Below, piece by piece: positions 54,316 through 64,000 of a DNA stretch of 64,000 nucleotides (position 1 is the stretch's first letter; every line of letters starts with the position of its first letter). A program made the translations under genes and the position numbers. This DNA is from Lotus japonicus (Eukaryota; Streptophyta; Magnoliopsida; Fabales; Fabaceae), in the NCBI RefSeq assembly GCF_012489685.1, contig NC_080041.1, positions 31,051,780-31,115,779 of the forward strand, written 5' to 3'. The notes under the pieces were generated by a model, which was not told the DNA's origin, did no database searches, and was given only the letters and a program-made list of their open reading frames with translations.

Positions 54316-55203
54316 GCAAGCCTCCAGCATGAAGCTTGGACGTCGATCTAAGTTGCCCGGTGTGCGGTCATGAAGACGAGAGTGCGAATCACTTGTTTTT
54401 ACATTGTTCGGTTGCGCGAGGGAGTTGGTTCGTTCATCTTGGTGTGCGAGTGGAAGTTGGGATGGAGCTGATGGCTTTTATGCGGGAGGTGCTTTGAGAA
54501 CGTGAGAGCTAGGTAATTTCACAGGTCCAGACGTTGATGTATTGCCTATGGGAGGCACGAAACAAGCTCCTTCTTGAGGATCAGAGGGTTGGTGTTCAGG
54601 CGGTGTTGGATCGGGTAACCGCAATAGGTGCTTCACTGGCGACGACGCGGCCTGAGGTGAGGGATGAGCGAATGATTGAGGGTGTTTGGAAACGTCCAAC
54701 AACTGATATAATTAAGGTAAACATGGATGCATCGTTTGGCAGTGATATGTATGCTGGTTTTGGTTTGGTAGGTAGAGATGAGCATGGTGAAATTATGGCA
54801 GCAGCTTCTTCATACCCGACGGTGGCGGCTACATCGACCGAGGCGGAGGCTCTTTGTCTCTGCTGGGCCATGGTTTTGTCTTCAGAGTTAGGCTTAAGGC
54901 ATGTCCATTTTGAGACTGATAGCTTACAGTTGTTCAATGCTTGGAATAAGGATGTAGGAAAGTCTCTTTTATTTACTATTGTTCAGGATTGTAAGGGTCT
55001 TTTGAGTTTGTTTGATTCTGTTGTTTTTTCTTTTATTCGTAGGCAGACCTTTGTGCTGACTTTATGGCCCGTAACGCCTCTACCCCCTCCGATGTTGTTT
55101 GGGTGGAGGAAGGTCCTCCGGGTTTGTATGGCCTTCTTTAGGCGGATTATGTGGCTTCGATGTCGGCTATGATTTAATATATTTTATGTTACGTTAAAAA
55201 AAA
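54316..55203 (+). mobile_element. 5'-truncated L1-type LINE
   Basis: Ends in A10 (55194-55203) and is bounded by the 7-bp duplication AAGATGA (54309-54315 and 55204-55210). It carries only the end of ORF2: a zinc-binding remnant (about 54350-54490, CPVCGHEDESANHLFLHCS in reading) and RNase H. Less decayed than the LINE at 0.7-14 kb and on the opposite strand, so an independent and probably later insertion. Confidence 0.88.
54534..55172 (+). pseudogene. LINE ORF2 RNase H domain
   Basis: Reads through KVNMDASF (first Asp), ATSTEAEAL (Glu), HFETDSLQL (second Asp); these acidic residues of RNase H are kept. Near 55046 a shift breaks the end: in the other frame it continues ADFMARNASTPSDVVWVEEG to a stop, the normal plant L1 ending. 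So the catalytic core is intact but the last Asp-containing strand is out of frame. Confidence 0.88.
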
Positions 55204-55321
55204 AAGATGATGGATTATTCAATCCACATATAGATGATGTATAAGGCCTAATTAGAGTATGATGTGTAAGCTACATGAAAATATTTAATCAACTGTCACC
55301 ACCACCACCCTCCACCTTCGG

Positions 55322-55566
55322 GTTTTTTTTCCTGAATAATGTTAAAAGAAAAATTAATTAGCAAAAAGGGGTGAAATATTTTTATTTAGCGAAATGTGGT
55401 AGTTTTGGTCTTTTGGACATGTAGGATGTGATGTGGATGGGGTCTCTTGAATTCACAATTTTTTTTGCGAATTGCAGAGAATCTCCGCATCGTGTTCCCA
55501 AGGCGGCTGGAAGACTCCTTGAATTCGCAATATTTGTGCAAATTGTTGCCTGCATGAAACTGATAG
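55322..55566 (+). repeat. Inverted repeat left of the mitochondrial DNA
   Basis: Reverse-complementary to 57124-57372, about 80 percent alike. Shared marks: CTGAATAATGTTAAAAG, AAATTAATTAGC, GGATG.GATC/GGTCTC with GAATTC, TTGCGAATTG, TTCCCAAGGC and TTGTTGCCTGCATGAAAC. Confidence 0.88.
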
Positions 55567-55604
55567 CTTCCTTCGGAATAAATTCCGCGAATTCATAAAA
55601 GTTA

Positions 55605-55704
55605 TTGACATATTCAATTGACTTGGAGGTCCAAGGTTCTATTATAAAATTGTTTGCCCCATGTAGGAGTAGATCTCAGACCTCCAAGTCGATTGATATG
55701 TCAA
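55605..55704. mobile_element. 100-bp hairpin MITE with TA duplication
   Basis: TTGACATATTCAATTGACTT..GGAGGTC pairs with GACCTCCAAGTCGATTGATA..TGTCAA, a near-perfect stem of about 27 bp. TA on both sides suggests a Tc1/mariner-type origin. It lies between the left inverted repeat and the mitochondrial segment. Confidence 0.8.
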
Positions 55705-55902
55705 TATCATTGAGGCGCTATTTATTTCATTTTTCTACTGGAGAATTATATATATAACCTTTATGAATTCGCAAAATTTATTGCGAATTTCGCATATAGG
55801 GGCTGTTACTGGTCTGCAGATGAACTGAATCTCTCAAGTTGTTGAGCAGGAAAGGGAACCTAGCAGATGCACTCATTGCTGATGCTAATCATTTATAACA
55901 TT

Positions 55903-57060
55903 GAAAGAAATATACTATAGAAAACGACTCCAAAAAAGGAAAATGCAAGAGAGGTTGTTAACTAGGTTATCGGGTCCTGACAAAGGATGGAAACCGGCTT
56001 TCCTTAATCCCGATAATGGTGCGGGAGGAAAACAGACAGATCTATGGCTGATAGATGGGGAACTACCAACCTCCACAGGAGCCGCTAGCTCTCTAATGAA
56101 ATCCAGTCCCCTCGAGATGGGATGCAGTAGAGCTAAAATATCATCGGAGGAAAAAACTTGATTACAACTGGTTTACACGACTTCAGGCAGATAAAGCAGC
56201 TACAAAAGCTATGCCTGTCAATCGAGTAGGTGATTTTGGATTAGCTCCTGGGATTTCGGGTCGTTTTACTCTCTTTCAAACAGTAGACTTTTCAACCATT
56301 TTTGCTCGTGCTAGTGCCCCTAGAAATTCTTGGATTTCTTGCAATATGAGATTGAATGCATAACTCTGATTTGTATTTTACTCCTCGCTGCCGATGGGGG
56401 ACTATCCATGGAAAATTACATGATGCCTCACGGAGCTGCCGAATCCTCCAATTCGGATTTGTTTACCTACACTTCCGATTTGGTGGAGGATTCGGCCAGT
56501 TCCGGGCTTAGTAGCTCGGTCAATCAGCCGATTCCGGGGCAACAAGCTATGCCTCCCGCTCTTCCTGTAATGCAGGAAGCTGCTAATCCGGTTCTGCCCG
56601 ACGTCCCCTACCCCTACGATGAAATTATTTGGGGGGGGGGGGACTCGATAGATCGGATAAAATGGTGGTATTTCTATGAGAAGCTCTACGGCACCCACGA
56701 TTCCCAGTAGTAAGTCGTCGGCATATCGCACGTAACAAATCCTTATGAAATAATGGGTTTTTATTTTGAACGGGGCCTGTTTACGGGCCAGGCTTCTTTG
56801 TCTGGGCAGTTAGCTAAAAAAAAAAAGCAAGAAATGAGAGCTAGAACTAATGCCACGCCACGGTCTATGTCTTTTGACAAAACTTTGCTAGAGGGAACTC
56901 TAGGATGATCATCTGGTAGGTCGTCAAGGGTCTCAAGGGCGAATCTAGTTGGAAATCCGGTCTGTCTGTCAATCAAGAAAGAAAGCTCTAGTTCAATTCA
57001 AATTGGTCAAGCGAAGGAGGACATAGAATATAACTATTGAAAGTGACAGACGTCGGGCAA
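55903..57060. other. Nuclear mitochondrial DNA (NUMT), mosaic
   Basis: Compositionally different from the surroundings (more even GC, few A/T runs). The middle part (56164-56385) is a piece of mitochondrial nad5. The flanks have the look of plant mitochondrial spacer (for example AAGAAAGAAAGCTCTAGTTC and GGCTTTCCTTAATCCCGATA), but I cannot name them. Joins at about 56163 and 56386 break the nad5 frame on both sides, so at least three mitochondrial pieces were ligated or came from an already chimeric mitochondrial region. The ORF 56330-56710 crosses one join and is not a nuclear gene. Confidence 0.8.
56164..56385 (+). pseudogene. nad5: nad5 exon fragment of mitochondrial origin
   Basis: Subunit 5 of respiratory complex I. 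Reading: [15 protein letters not shown], then [23 protein letters not shown] and [16 protein letters not shown]. One base is missing after RLNA, shifting ITLICILL out of frame, and the sequence leaves nad5 right after that. At five positions it encodes Pro, Pro, Ser, Arg and Arg where the edited plant protein has Leu, Leu, Leu, Cys and Cys. Each is a C-to-U editing site in its unedited state, so the source was mitochondrial DNA and not edited RNA. Not functional in the nucleus. Confidence 0.88.
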
Positions 57061-57123
57061 AAGAAAAGCAGGTTTCAGAGCTTAGATCCGGGTACACAAT
57101 TGCTTCCTTTTACTAGGAAACTG

Positions 57124-57372
57124 TGAGTTTCATGTAGGCAACAATTTGTAAAAAATATTACGAATTTAAGGAGTCTATCAACAGCCTTGGGAATACGCAA
57201 GAGTCCGTGAATGTAGAGATTTTCTACAATTCGCAAAAAGACTTGCGAATTCAAAGGATCTCATCCACGTTAGATCTCACATGTTCAAAACTACCCCATT
57301 TTGCTAAATAGATTTTTTTCACCCTTTTTCGCTAATTAATTTTTTTTTAAACATTATTCAAAAAAAAATCCA
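57124..57372 (-). repeat. Inverted repeat right of the mitochondrial DNA
   Basis: Partner of 55322-55566 in reverse orientation; together they enclose about 1.55 kb holding the hairpin MITE and the NUMT. Confidence 0.88.
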
Positions 57373-57680
57373 CCCCAGCCACCACTAGCCCGCCTCCACC
57401 ACCACCGCAACCACTACTATCACCTTCCAACACCACCCCCGAACTGCCACCACCATAATACATCCATCAACATCATCCATCACCACTACCAGGACCACCT
57501 TCCAACACCGCTGCCACCGCCTCCGTCACCCTCCACTATATATCATTGTCTTTGCCACAACCATCTCCCTCCACTGTTGCCACCACTCGACATCACCACA
57601 ACCACCTCCACAACAACCGCCACAATCACTACCCTCCATCACTGCCACCACCATCTTCACGGCCCACTAACACCATCCTC
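57373..57680. repeat. CCACCA low-complexity tract
   Basis: CCACCACC and related C/A words over about 300 bp. The ORF at 57546-57734 (His/Pro/Ser-rich) is a product of this bias. Confidence 0.8.
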
Positions 57681-58050
57681 ATCTTTATACTATCTATCAT
57701 TATTCAATATTTTATAAAACATAGATTAAATTAATTTAAGCAAAATGATAAGTTATACAATGTATAACCAAACCCTGTATAATATTAAATTTTTAACAGG
57801 TCTAATACTATCAGTTCTTGTACTATTAGACCTTATATTATACGACATACTAAATGAGTCACGATATTATTAAGCTTGATTGTATAAAACTTAATAAAAA
57901 TTTAATACAATATAGCGTTTAGTATACACTTAATGACCTTTGTGCCAACTTAGTTTCAATATTTCAATATATTTGACTAAAGTTAAAAAAAAACTTAATA
58001 GTTAGTAATACTCATGGCCTCATGGGTCTAGTATCTCATTGACAAGTTAA
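57681..58050. other. AT-rich upstream region with a hairpin
   Basis: AGGTCTAATA / TATTAGACCT (57799-57833) can pair with a 15-base loop. Otherwise AT-rich. Upstream of the ATXR6 promoter. Confidence 0.5.
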
Positions 58051-58100
58051 TTTTGTGGTGTTTTACAAAAAACGAAAGCGCGGCAGCGAAACCCCCAACT

Positions 58101-58132
58101 TTTCCCGCGAAACTGAATTCTTCGCGCGAAAA
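58101..58132 (+). promoter_or_regulatory. Two E2F-type sites upstream of ATXR6
   Basis: TTTCCCGCGAAA at 58101-58112 is a perfect palindromic E2F/DP site, and TTCGCGCGAAAA at 58121-58132 is a second close match. They lie 108-139 bases before the start codon. E2F control fits S-phase expression, which has been reported for ATXR5/ATXR6 in Arabidopsis. Confidence 0.8.
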
Positions 58133-58239
58133 AAGCCACTCAGCTCCTCTTCATAGCTCAACCGAGACCCACTCGCACTCACATTCACGCACACAACACA
58201 CTCCTCAAACCGCCGCAATCGTCTTCACTCTTCACCCTC

Positions 58240-60580
58240 ATGGCTTCCTCAACACCACTCAGCCGAAGAAGAACCCGCGCCCCCAAACCCTCACGCCGCC
58301 GCCACCACGACTCCGACTCCGACTCCGACGTCGTCTGCATCGAGTGCGGCTCCGGCGAGTACCCAGCCGAGCTGCTCCTCTGCGACAAATGCGACCGCGG
58401 CTGCCACCTCTTCTGCCACCGACCCATCCTCGTTTCTGTCCCTAAAGGCTCTTGGTTTTGCCCCTCTTGCTCCCATGACAAACCCAAATGTATGTATCTT
58501 CTTACATTTTGCAAACCCAGATCTTAAGGTTTTGTTGTTTTTGAGTAATAATAATCACTGTCGTTTTCTTGCAGCTTTTCCTCTTGTGCAGACCAAAATC
58601 ATTGATTTCTTCCGAATTCAACGATCGCAGGATGCTCCCGCGGTGTCGAATCAAGGTATTGTGAATTGAATTTGATAATTGTTAGTGAAATTAATGGAAA
58701 CCCTAATTGCAGAAATGATTCTGAAACCTCCCAACTAGCTAATTAATGGGTGATTTTTCAATTTCTGAGAATAGTCAAACTCTAGGAATCTAGGATTTTT
58801 GTTTGACCATTGAGGTTAGCGAATTGGAAGTGCATGTTGTGATTGTTTCTCATCTGGTTTGTTTCTGGGTTTTTAGATTCCCGGAAGAAGCGAAAGCGTA
58901 GCAGCTTGTCCGTGTCGAAGAAGAAGCGGAAGCTGCTGCCATTCGTCCCTAGTGAGGACCCTCAAAGGAGATTGGAGCAGATGGCGTCGCTTGCGACGGC
59001 GTTGACGGCAACTAAAGCAGAATTCAGCAATGAGCTTAGTTACATGCCTGGAATGGCACCGAGGTCTGCTAACTGTGCTGATTTGGAGCATGGGGGAATG
59101 CAGGTAGTTAATTAATTATTTTTTTGTACTAATTTGTTCTTAGTTTGGTCAGTTTGGTGCATTGATGAAATTTTATAGTGAAATAATATGGAGTAATAAG
59201 ATTTGTATGTTTTCAGTGTGAGTTTGTGGCCACACATTGGATAAGAATGAGATTGTAGTGTCATACTTTCTTGGTAGGATGCTGTTTTACCCATTGCTGA
59301 ATTAGGGACAGGGTTCCCTTCCCTTCTTTTTGGTCTCAGTTACAAAAAAGGGTATCATGATTCAACTGTTGAGTATCTTGTGATGGTCCTTTTGGCCCAT
59401 ATCATTTGCATATGGATTGTTTGGTGTATATTATAGAGTTTATCATAACCTCTTAATTTTTTGTTTGGACTAGCTAGTATTTTGGACATTGAAAAGTAAG
59501 AGAGTAGAGTGAATGAATATGTAAAAATACTATATTAGAGGAATAAATACTCAGATTAGTTCTGTAAAGATATTCTTCTGCACCAGTTCCCATCACTTGC
59601 TGTTTGCCTGTACAGTGTACCACAATCTCATTACAACATTTGCTTGAACGATGTACAACACTGTATTTCATAATTGTAAAGCTTTAATTTGAATGGTGCA
59701 AAACTTCAGTACGGGCTTTTAGCATCAGTAGTACTTTATTCTTCCATTGTTTCTATGCATATTCTAGACTTGCAATTCACACAAGTTTGTATCTTTTGAC
59801 TCAGGTCATGTCAAAAGAAGACTCCGAGACTTTAAACTTGTGCAAAAGTATGACAGAAAGAGGAGAATGGCCACCCCTCATGGTTGTTTTTGATCCTGTA
59901 GAAGGGTATGTGCTGATGCAACATAAACTGGCACTATCCGTTTTTACCCTTGCAGTCTAATCTTCACTTTTAACTTTCTCTTTATGCAGGTTCACTGTAG
60001 AAGCTGATAGATCCATAAAAGATTTGACAATAATAACAGAATATGTTGGAGATGTAGATTTTTTGAAGAATAGGGAAAATGATGGTGGGGATAGCATTAT
60101 GACTCTTCTTTCAGCTTCTGATCCTTCACAAACACTTGTCATCTGTCCAGACAAACGTAGCAACATAGCACGTTTCATTAATGGCATTAACAACCACACA
60201 CCGTAAGTTTCTTCCAGGTCAATTCTTATTTTCTACCCTCCATATGCTGCCTCCTAGCTTTGATGTTTTCGAAAGTGGCAAGTCTATCCAAACTAAATAA
60301 CAAAGTTTGAGAGTCTTGCATGGTCATCACCGCTGTCCAAGTCCAGTTCAACATTTTCTTTTCAATTGAAAAATTAATTGGTGGAAACAACAACTAATGA
60401 TTTCACTTGTTTTCGTGCAGGGAAGGAAAAAAGAAGCAGAATTTAAAGTGTGTGAGATTTGATGTTGATGGTGAATGCCGGGCTCTTTTAATTGCTAACA
60501 GAGATATACGAAAAGGGGAGAGATTATACTATGACTACAATGGCCTTGAACATGAATATCCAACTCAACATTTTGTCTAA
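58240..60580 (+). CDS. ATXR6: Histone H3 Lys-27 monomethyltransferase ATXR6-like
   Basis: Six exons: 58240-58489, 58575-58655, 58877-59103, 59805-59905, 59990-60202, 60421-60580; GT/AG borders and phases agree, 343 residues. Order: short basic N-terminus, PHD finger (about 32-77, CIECGSGEYPAELLLCDKCD core), PCNA-binding box QTKIIDFF (89-96), basic NLS-like KKRKR...KKKRK (114-130), then SET (about 195-340) with YVGDVDF, NIARFINGINN and YYDYNG. In Arabidopsis ATXR5/6 deposit H3K27me1 on replication-dependent H3.1 at the fork to keep heterochromatin silent and prevent re-replication. The short N-terminus without a plastid-like leader favours ATXR6 over ATXR5. Length is close to Arabidopsis ATXR6. 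The ORFs at 58053-58445 and on the minus strand are shadows. Confidence 0.95.
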
Positions 60581-60960
60581 TTCGGGGTCCCTCTGTCGAT
60601 AATCTAATGTAAGAAATGATTAAACTGGGAATAATAAGCTCAGGATTTTGTCCACTAAGTCTATTAACTGATTCATCTTGAAAGCATTACCCGCAGCATT
60701 GGCGAGAGGAAGGAAGAACTTGGAATTTTTAAGTAGTTGCTTTATTGGGGTCGGGCGTGTATCATGTTTATTCTACACATGTCGTTGTATCCTTCTGGTG
60801 TATTTGTTCTGATTATTTATTGAATTTGTTTTACAGATACAAGTCAAACCCATTGATTAATGATAGAAGTTTAGTATATAACCCTTTTTTATATGTAAAG
60901 CACTAATGTTTTACATCTAATTTAATATTTGTATCTTATACAATATCATTGTACATTAAT
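60581..60960 (+). other. ATXR6 3' region
   Basis: Likely 3' untranslated region after the stop at 60578-60580; no strong polyadenylation signal chosen. No other gene. Confidence 0.5.
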
Positions 60961-60965
60961 TTTTA

Positions 60966-61290
60966 GAATGTCCTTGAGAAGTCTATGTCAACCAGTTCAA
61001 CAAGGCTATTCCAGGGTTTTTGGGTAAGCAGCCAGGAATTTTGGCAAACCCAGGGACTTCCATGTACAATTCTTTTTGAATCCTTCTCATACTGTAAAGA
61101 TATCAAATACACCTTCCCTACCTCCTCAATTTTGAATCCCACAGGGTTGCACCATATATTGCTTAGAGCACTCTTGAGCTATCTCTTCTGATCAACTTCC
61201 CAACAATGCTGTTTGCACACGCTGCAACAACGTTTGTGACATCCTCTTCATACACCGCGATAGGAACATCCTTATTTACCTTGAATAGTC
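60966..61290 (-). pseudogene. LINE ORF1 DUF4283-domain fragment
   Basis: Minus-strand reading from about 61285: NKDVPIAVYEEDVTNVVAAC, SIVGKL, then in a shifted frame GFKIEEVGKVYLISLQYEKD, RIVHGSPWVCQNSWLLTQKP and LVELVDIDF. This is the DUF4283 domain found in ORF1 of plant L1 elements and related zinc-knuckle proteins. Broken by a stop and two frameshifts; no zinc knuckle follows. Confidence 0.75.
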
Positions 61291-61299
61291 ATGGATCAA

Positions 61300-61750
61300 G
61301 CTTGCTTGAGGCTCAAACTAGCGAGTTTGTAGAGGAGGATAGGGGACAGGGGAAGGTTTTGGAGGGTAGGAGAAGGATGACAAGGGAGGGTAACCCTTTC
61401 CCTTGTTTGCAAATTCAGAATTACATAGGGTAAGAAAATGGAAGACTAACTTTGAAAAATGACACTATTACCTTAAATTTCAAATTTAACTATTTTCTTT
61501 CATATTCGAAAAGTAAAAAAGTTAATAGATAAAAAAGATCTTCCGAATGTAACAAAAAAAAATAATGTTCTTAATTTTTTATTTCCATTACAATTTTCTC
61601 TCACTAATTTTTTTTCAATACAACTTGTTCACTGATGACAAAATTCAAAAATATTGACAATTTTTATTATTTGACGACAATTATTATTTTTTTTACAACG
61701 TCACGTCACTGATGTTAGTAATCAATGTTATATATATATATATATATGGG
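61300..61750. other. No gene seen
   Basis: GA-rich start (61330-61400), then AT-rich sequence ending in (TA)n at 61730-61746. Confidence 0.5.
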
Positions 61751-61753
61751 GAA

Positions 61754-62813
61754 TGCTAATGCACACCCACTCTTTTTTTAGAAGGTGTGCATTAGCAACA
61801 CACACCTTTTTCTTTTGACAAAAAACCCAGCTTTCACTTTTTAAGTTAAGTTACTTTATAAGGGCACCAAAGTAATTTTGCAATCTACCCTCTCTTTCCA
61901 ATCCAAACTTTGCAGAATTCTCTCTCTCCCACTCAACATTTTCCGATGATCTGCACTCTTCCTTCCATTGCAGCACCATCTCTGTCAACCTTCTCCCTTA
62001 ATTTGAGGAATTTGGATATTGGGTATTTACACATTTGGAAAATTTGGGTATTTACTACTAAAACTACTAATAATTTGAATAATTTGAGTTTTGATTCTTT
62101 ACTACTAAAACTGGTCCTGGAAGTTGTGGAATCCCTTCTTGTAGTTTTCTGATATAAAGCCAAAAGCTAGCGCGTTATCAAATCTTAAACATTTGGCTCT
62201 AGTCCTGGCATTATTAAGAAAATATCATGGTTGATTGTTTTATATGAACACAACATTTTCCAAGTACCTTTCCTAAAATTAAAAAATGATGCCTTTATTT
62301 GGCTCTGTTGCAGATACCAATCCAAGTTCAGTGGTGTTGTATTATGCATAAACTAGGTACACCTTTTGATTCTATTAAAAATTCAAATATAGAATCACAA
62401 TCTTCAGTATAGTGACGAAGCTTCCTGCTTTGCTGCTCTCTGAAATTAGTGAGTGCGAGAGGGATTGCGAAATTACAATGAGTAAGAGAGTGGTGATTGG
62501 TGAAGCTTCCTGTAGTTTTAGTAGTAAATACCCAATAACTAATACCCAAATTTTCCAAACGGATAAATACCCAATATCCAAAATTACTCAAATCAGGGGA
62601 GAAGGATTGGCAGAGATGAAGACGTGAGGAGGTTATGGTGCTGCAATGGAAGGTTGAGTGGGCGAGAGAGAGTTCTGCAAAGTTTGGATTGGAGAGAGAG
62701 GGTAGATTGCAAAATTACTTTGGTGCCCTTATAAAGTAACTTAACTTAAAAAGTGAAAGCTGGGTTTTTTGTCAAAAGAAAAAGGTGTGTGTTGCTAATG
62801 CACACCTTCTAAA
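61754..62813. mobile_element. Foldback element of about 1.05 kb
   Basis: Arms of roughly 330 bp: AGAAGGTGTGCATTAGCAAC at 61781 onward pairs with GTTGCTAATGCACACCTTCT ending at 62811, then CTTTATAAGGGCACCAAAGT, and inner tracts GGGTATTTACTACTAAAACT / AGTAGTAAATACCC. The left side has an additional GCTAATGCACACCC before the arm, which makes a hairpin at 61758-61796 that is absent on the right. No clean target duplication found. Confidence 0.85.
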
Positions 62814-64000
62814 TCTATCAATTTTGAAACTGGGATTGCTAAGCATTGCTGTGGCATTTAATTGGCTGATCTTTCAAATGTCTGCACCGAATTCGCAATT
62901 GCAGCAATTTGTGGAGAACATGATCATGTGATCCATGAAGGTTTTATGATTGGGATTATAAACTTAACGAGGAAAAGAAACTTGAATCATGCACTCACTA
63001 TAGTGCTGATTTTGGGAAAGACTAAAGACTACATTAAAATTATTTCAGAGCCAAGATATCTTGGCAGTGCATTTTTTAGGTCAGAGGGCCAGACATTGGT
63101 TTTTTTTTTAACTTACATTGGTAAGTAGTAGTCTTTTTTGGGCTATGCTTTCTACTATCTGAAAATGCAGTTAGATGGTAAAATTATCAACTAATTAAAC
63201 TATGACAAACTCTGTAGATTATATTCCAACCGAGTGGCTTTAAAAGTATTGTTCAGTTACCATGGTAGATGAGGTGTAGAGGTTTGTAGTTCTTGACTAA
63301 ATGTCTTTCTCCTCTGTAAAACTTGAAGCTTTGCCCTATCCATTCTCCATACTGAACTCTTATCACCTCTTATATGCTCCAAAATCAATTTTTCAGTATT
63401 TAATTTCAACTTCTTGGGGTGCAACTTTGAAGCCTCAACCAATTTCAAAAAAAAAAAAACTTTGAAGCCTCAACCAACATGAGTGAACCACACCACACAG
63501 TTTTTTTCTTCTTCCTAAAGTAGTTTTGGCCTTTTGGTCCTGATAGCTCAAATAAGTTTATGTTTTGAACAAAATTGTAGTTAATATTTGCAAACACTTT
63601 GTAGGTTGATAAGTTGAAGAGGAAGCTAAGACATGAAAAGAATGTTCAAAGAGTGTTATAATTGCAATGTATATGATCCATAGATTAAAGTTACCAAAGA
63701 TTATTACCTGTTGGTCGGTTTTGAGTGTCTATCTAATATAACATACATATTCAGATTCCTACATGGAAAGCTTGCCTTTGTGAACTTAAAGGGCCTTACT
63801 CATTGGGAGAAACTATTTGAGTAAACACTTATAATTCTTGGATGCTGAATGTAAGATACTTTTCTATCACTCTTTAATTTCACTACAAGGCAAAGCTTTG
63901 ACAATTTGTTCTTTTGAGGTCTAGATTTGAAGTTGATATCATCTTAGCTTGCCTAACATGCTAAATGCCAGATACTTTTCCTTTATTGTTATTTTAGTTT
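62814..64000. other. No supported gene to the window end
   Basis: ORFs at 62862-63128 (plus, 88 residues) and 63257-63448 (minus, 63 residues) have no recognisable domain. A12 run at 63448-63460 with a CTTTGAAGCCTCAACCAA repeat on either side (63424-63443 and 63460-63478) looks like a small duplication. An exon of a gene running out of the window cannot be excluded. Confidence 0.4.

Noticed and set aside
54596..54937. Minus-strand 113-residue ORF
   Set aside because: Antisense shadow of the LINE RNase H domain.
56330..56710. A nuclear gene with an N-terminal membrane segment
   Set aside because: The membrane-like start is the out-of-frame tail of nad5 joined to other mitochondrial sequence.
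58053..58445. 130-residue ORF overlapping ATXR6 exon 1
   Set aside because: Other frame, biased His/Pro/Arg composition; the ATXR6 frame has a full PHD finger.

Overview
The window is plant nuclear DNA: AT-rich, intron-bearing genes among nested transposons. The gene set (a wall-associated-kinase-like receptor, a TOM1-like ESCRT protein, an ATXR6-type SET methyltransferase) and the repeat types (chromovirus-like LTRs opening with TGTAACACCCC, L1-type LINEs, Mutator-like MITEs with GGCTTAATT ends, a Helitron, tRNA-derived SINEs) fit a eudicot. I lean towards a legume from the style of the repeats, but nothing here proves that.

Layout. 1-14.15 kb: one dead L1-type LINE on the minus strand, cut by two separate solo-LTR insertions (4065-5652 and 7316-13808). 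The second is itself cut by a third solo LTR (9263-13333). All three have readable 5-bp target duplications. 14.15-21.4 kb: SINEs, a large inverted repeat holding an internally deleted copia element, and a Mutator-like foldback flanked by 90-bp direct repeats. 21.45-24.0 kb: an intact receptor kinase gene (minus). 24.3-28.7 kb: MITE, TRIM-like, LINE and LTR fragments. 28.7-28.9 kb: a small secreted peptide gene (minus) with an IDA/PIP-like motif. 30.4-35.5 kb: a Mutator-like element containing another one, then a SINE-bearing MITE and a Harbinger-like element. 37.2-45.8 kb: a nine-coding-exon TOM1-like gene (minus), with retroelement debris in its large intron. 46.5-53.87 kb: a complete-looking Helitron that ends about 0.7 kb upstream of the TOM1-like start codon. 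54.3-57.4 kb: a LINE 3' end, then a mosaic of mitochondrial DNA lying between inverted repeats. 58.2-60.6 kb: an ATXR6-like gene (plus) with two E2F sites. 60.9-64 kb: a LINE ORF1 remnant, a 1-kb foldback element and unassigned sequence.

The four host genes show no sign of being a functional cluster; they look like ordinary dispersed genes. Most of the novelty is in transposon architecture: nested insertions datable by order, the 90-bp repeats in place of a 9-bp duplication, the mitochondrial mosaic between inverted repeats, palindrome arrays in a nested Mutator-like element, and a tandem array inside the Helitron that seems to carry decayed copies of its own 3' end. I found no CRISPR array, no rRNA and no free-standing tRNA gene. 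All family names come from reading motifs by eye; no database was searched.
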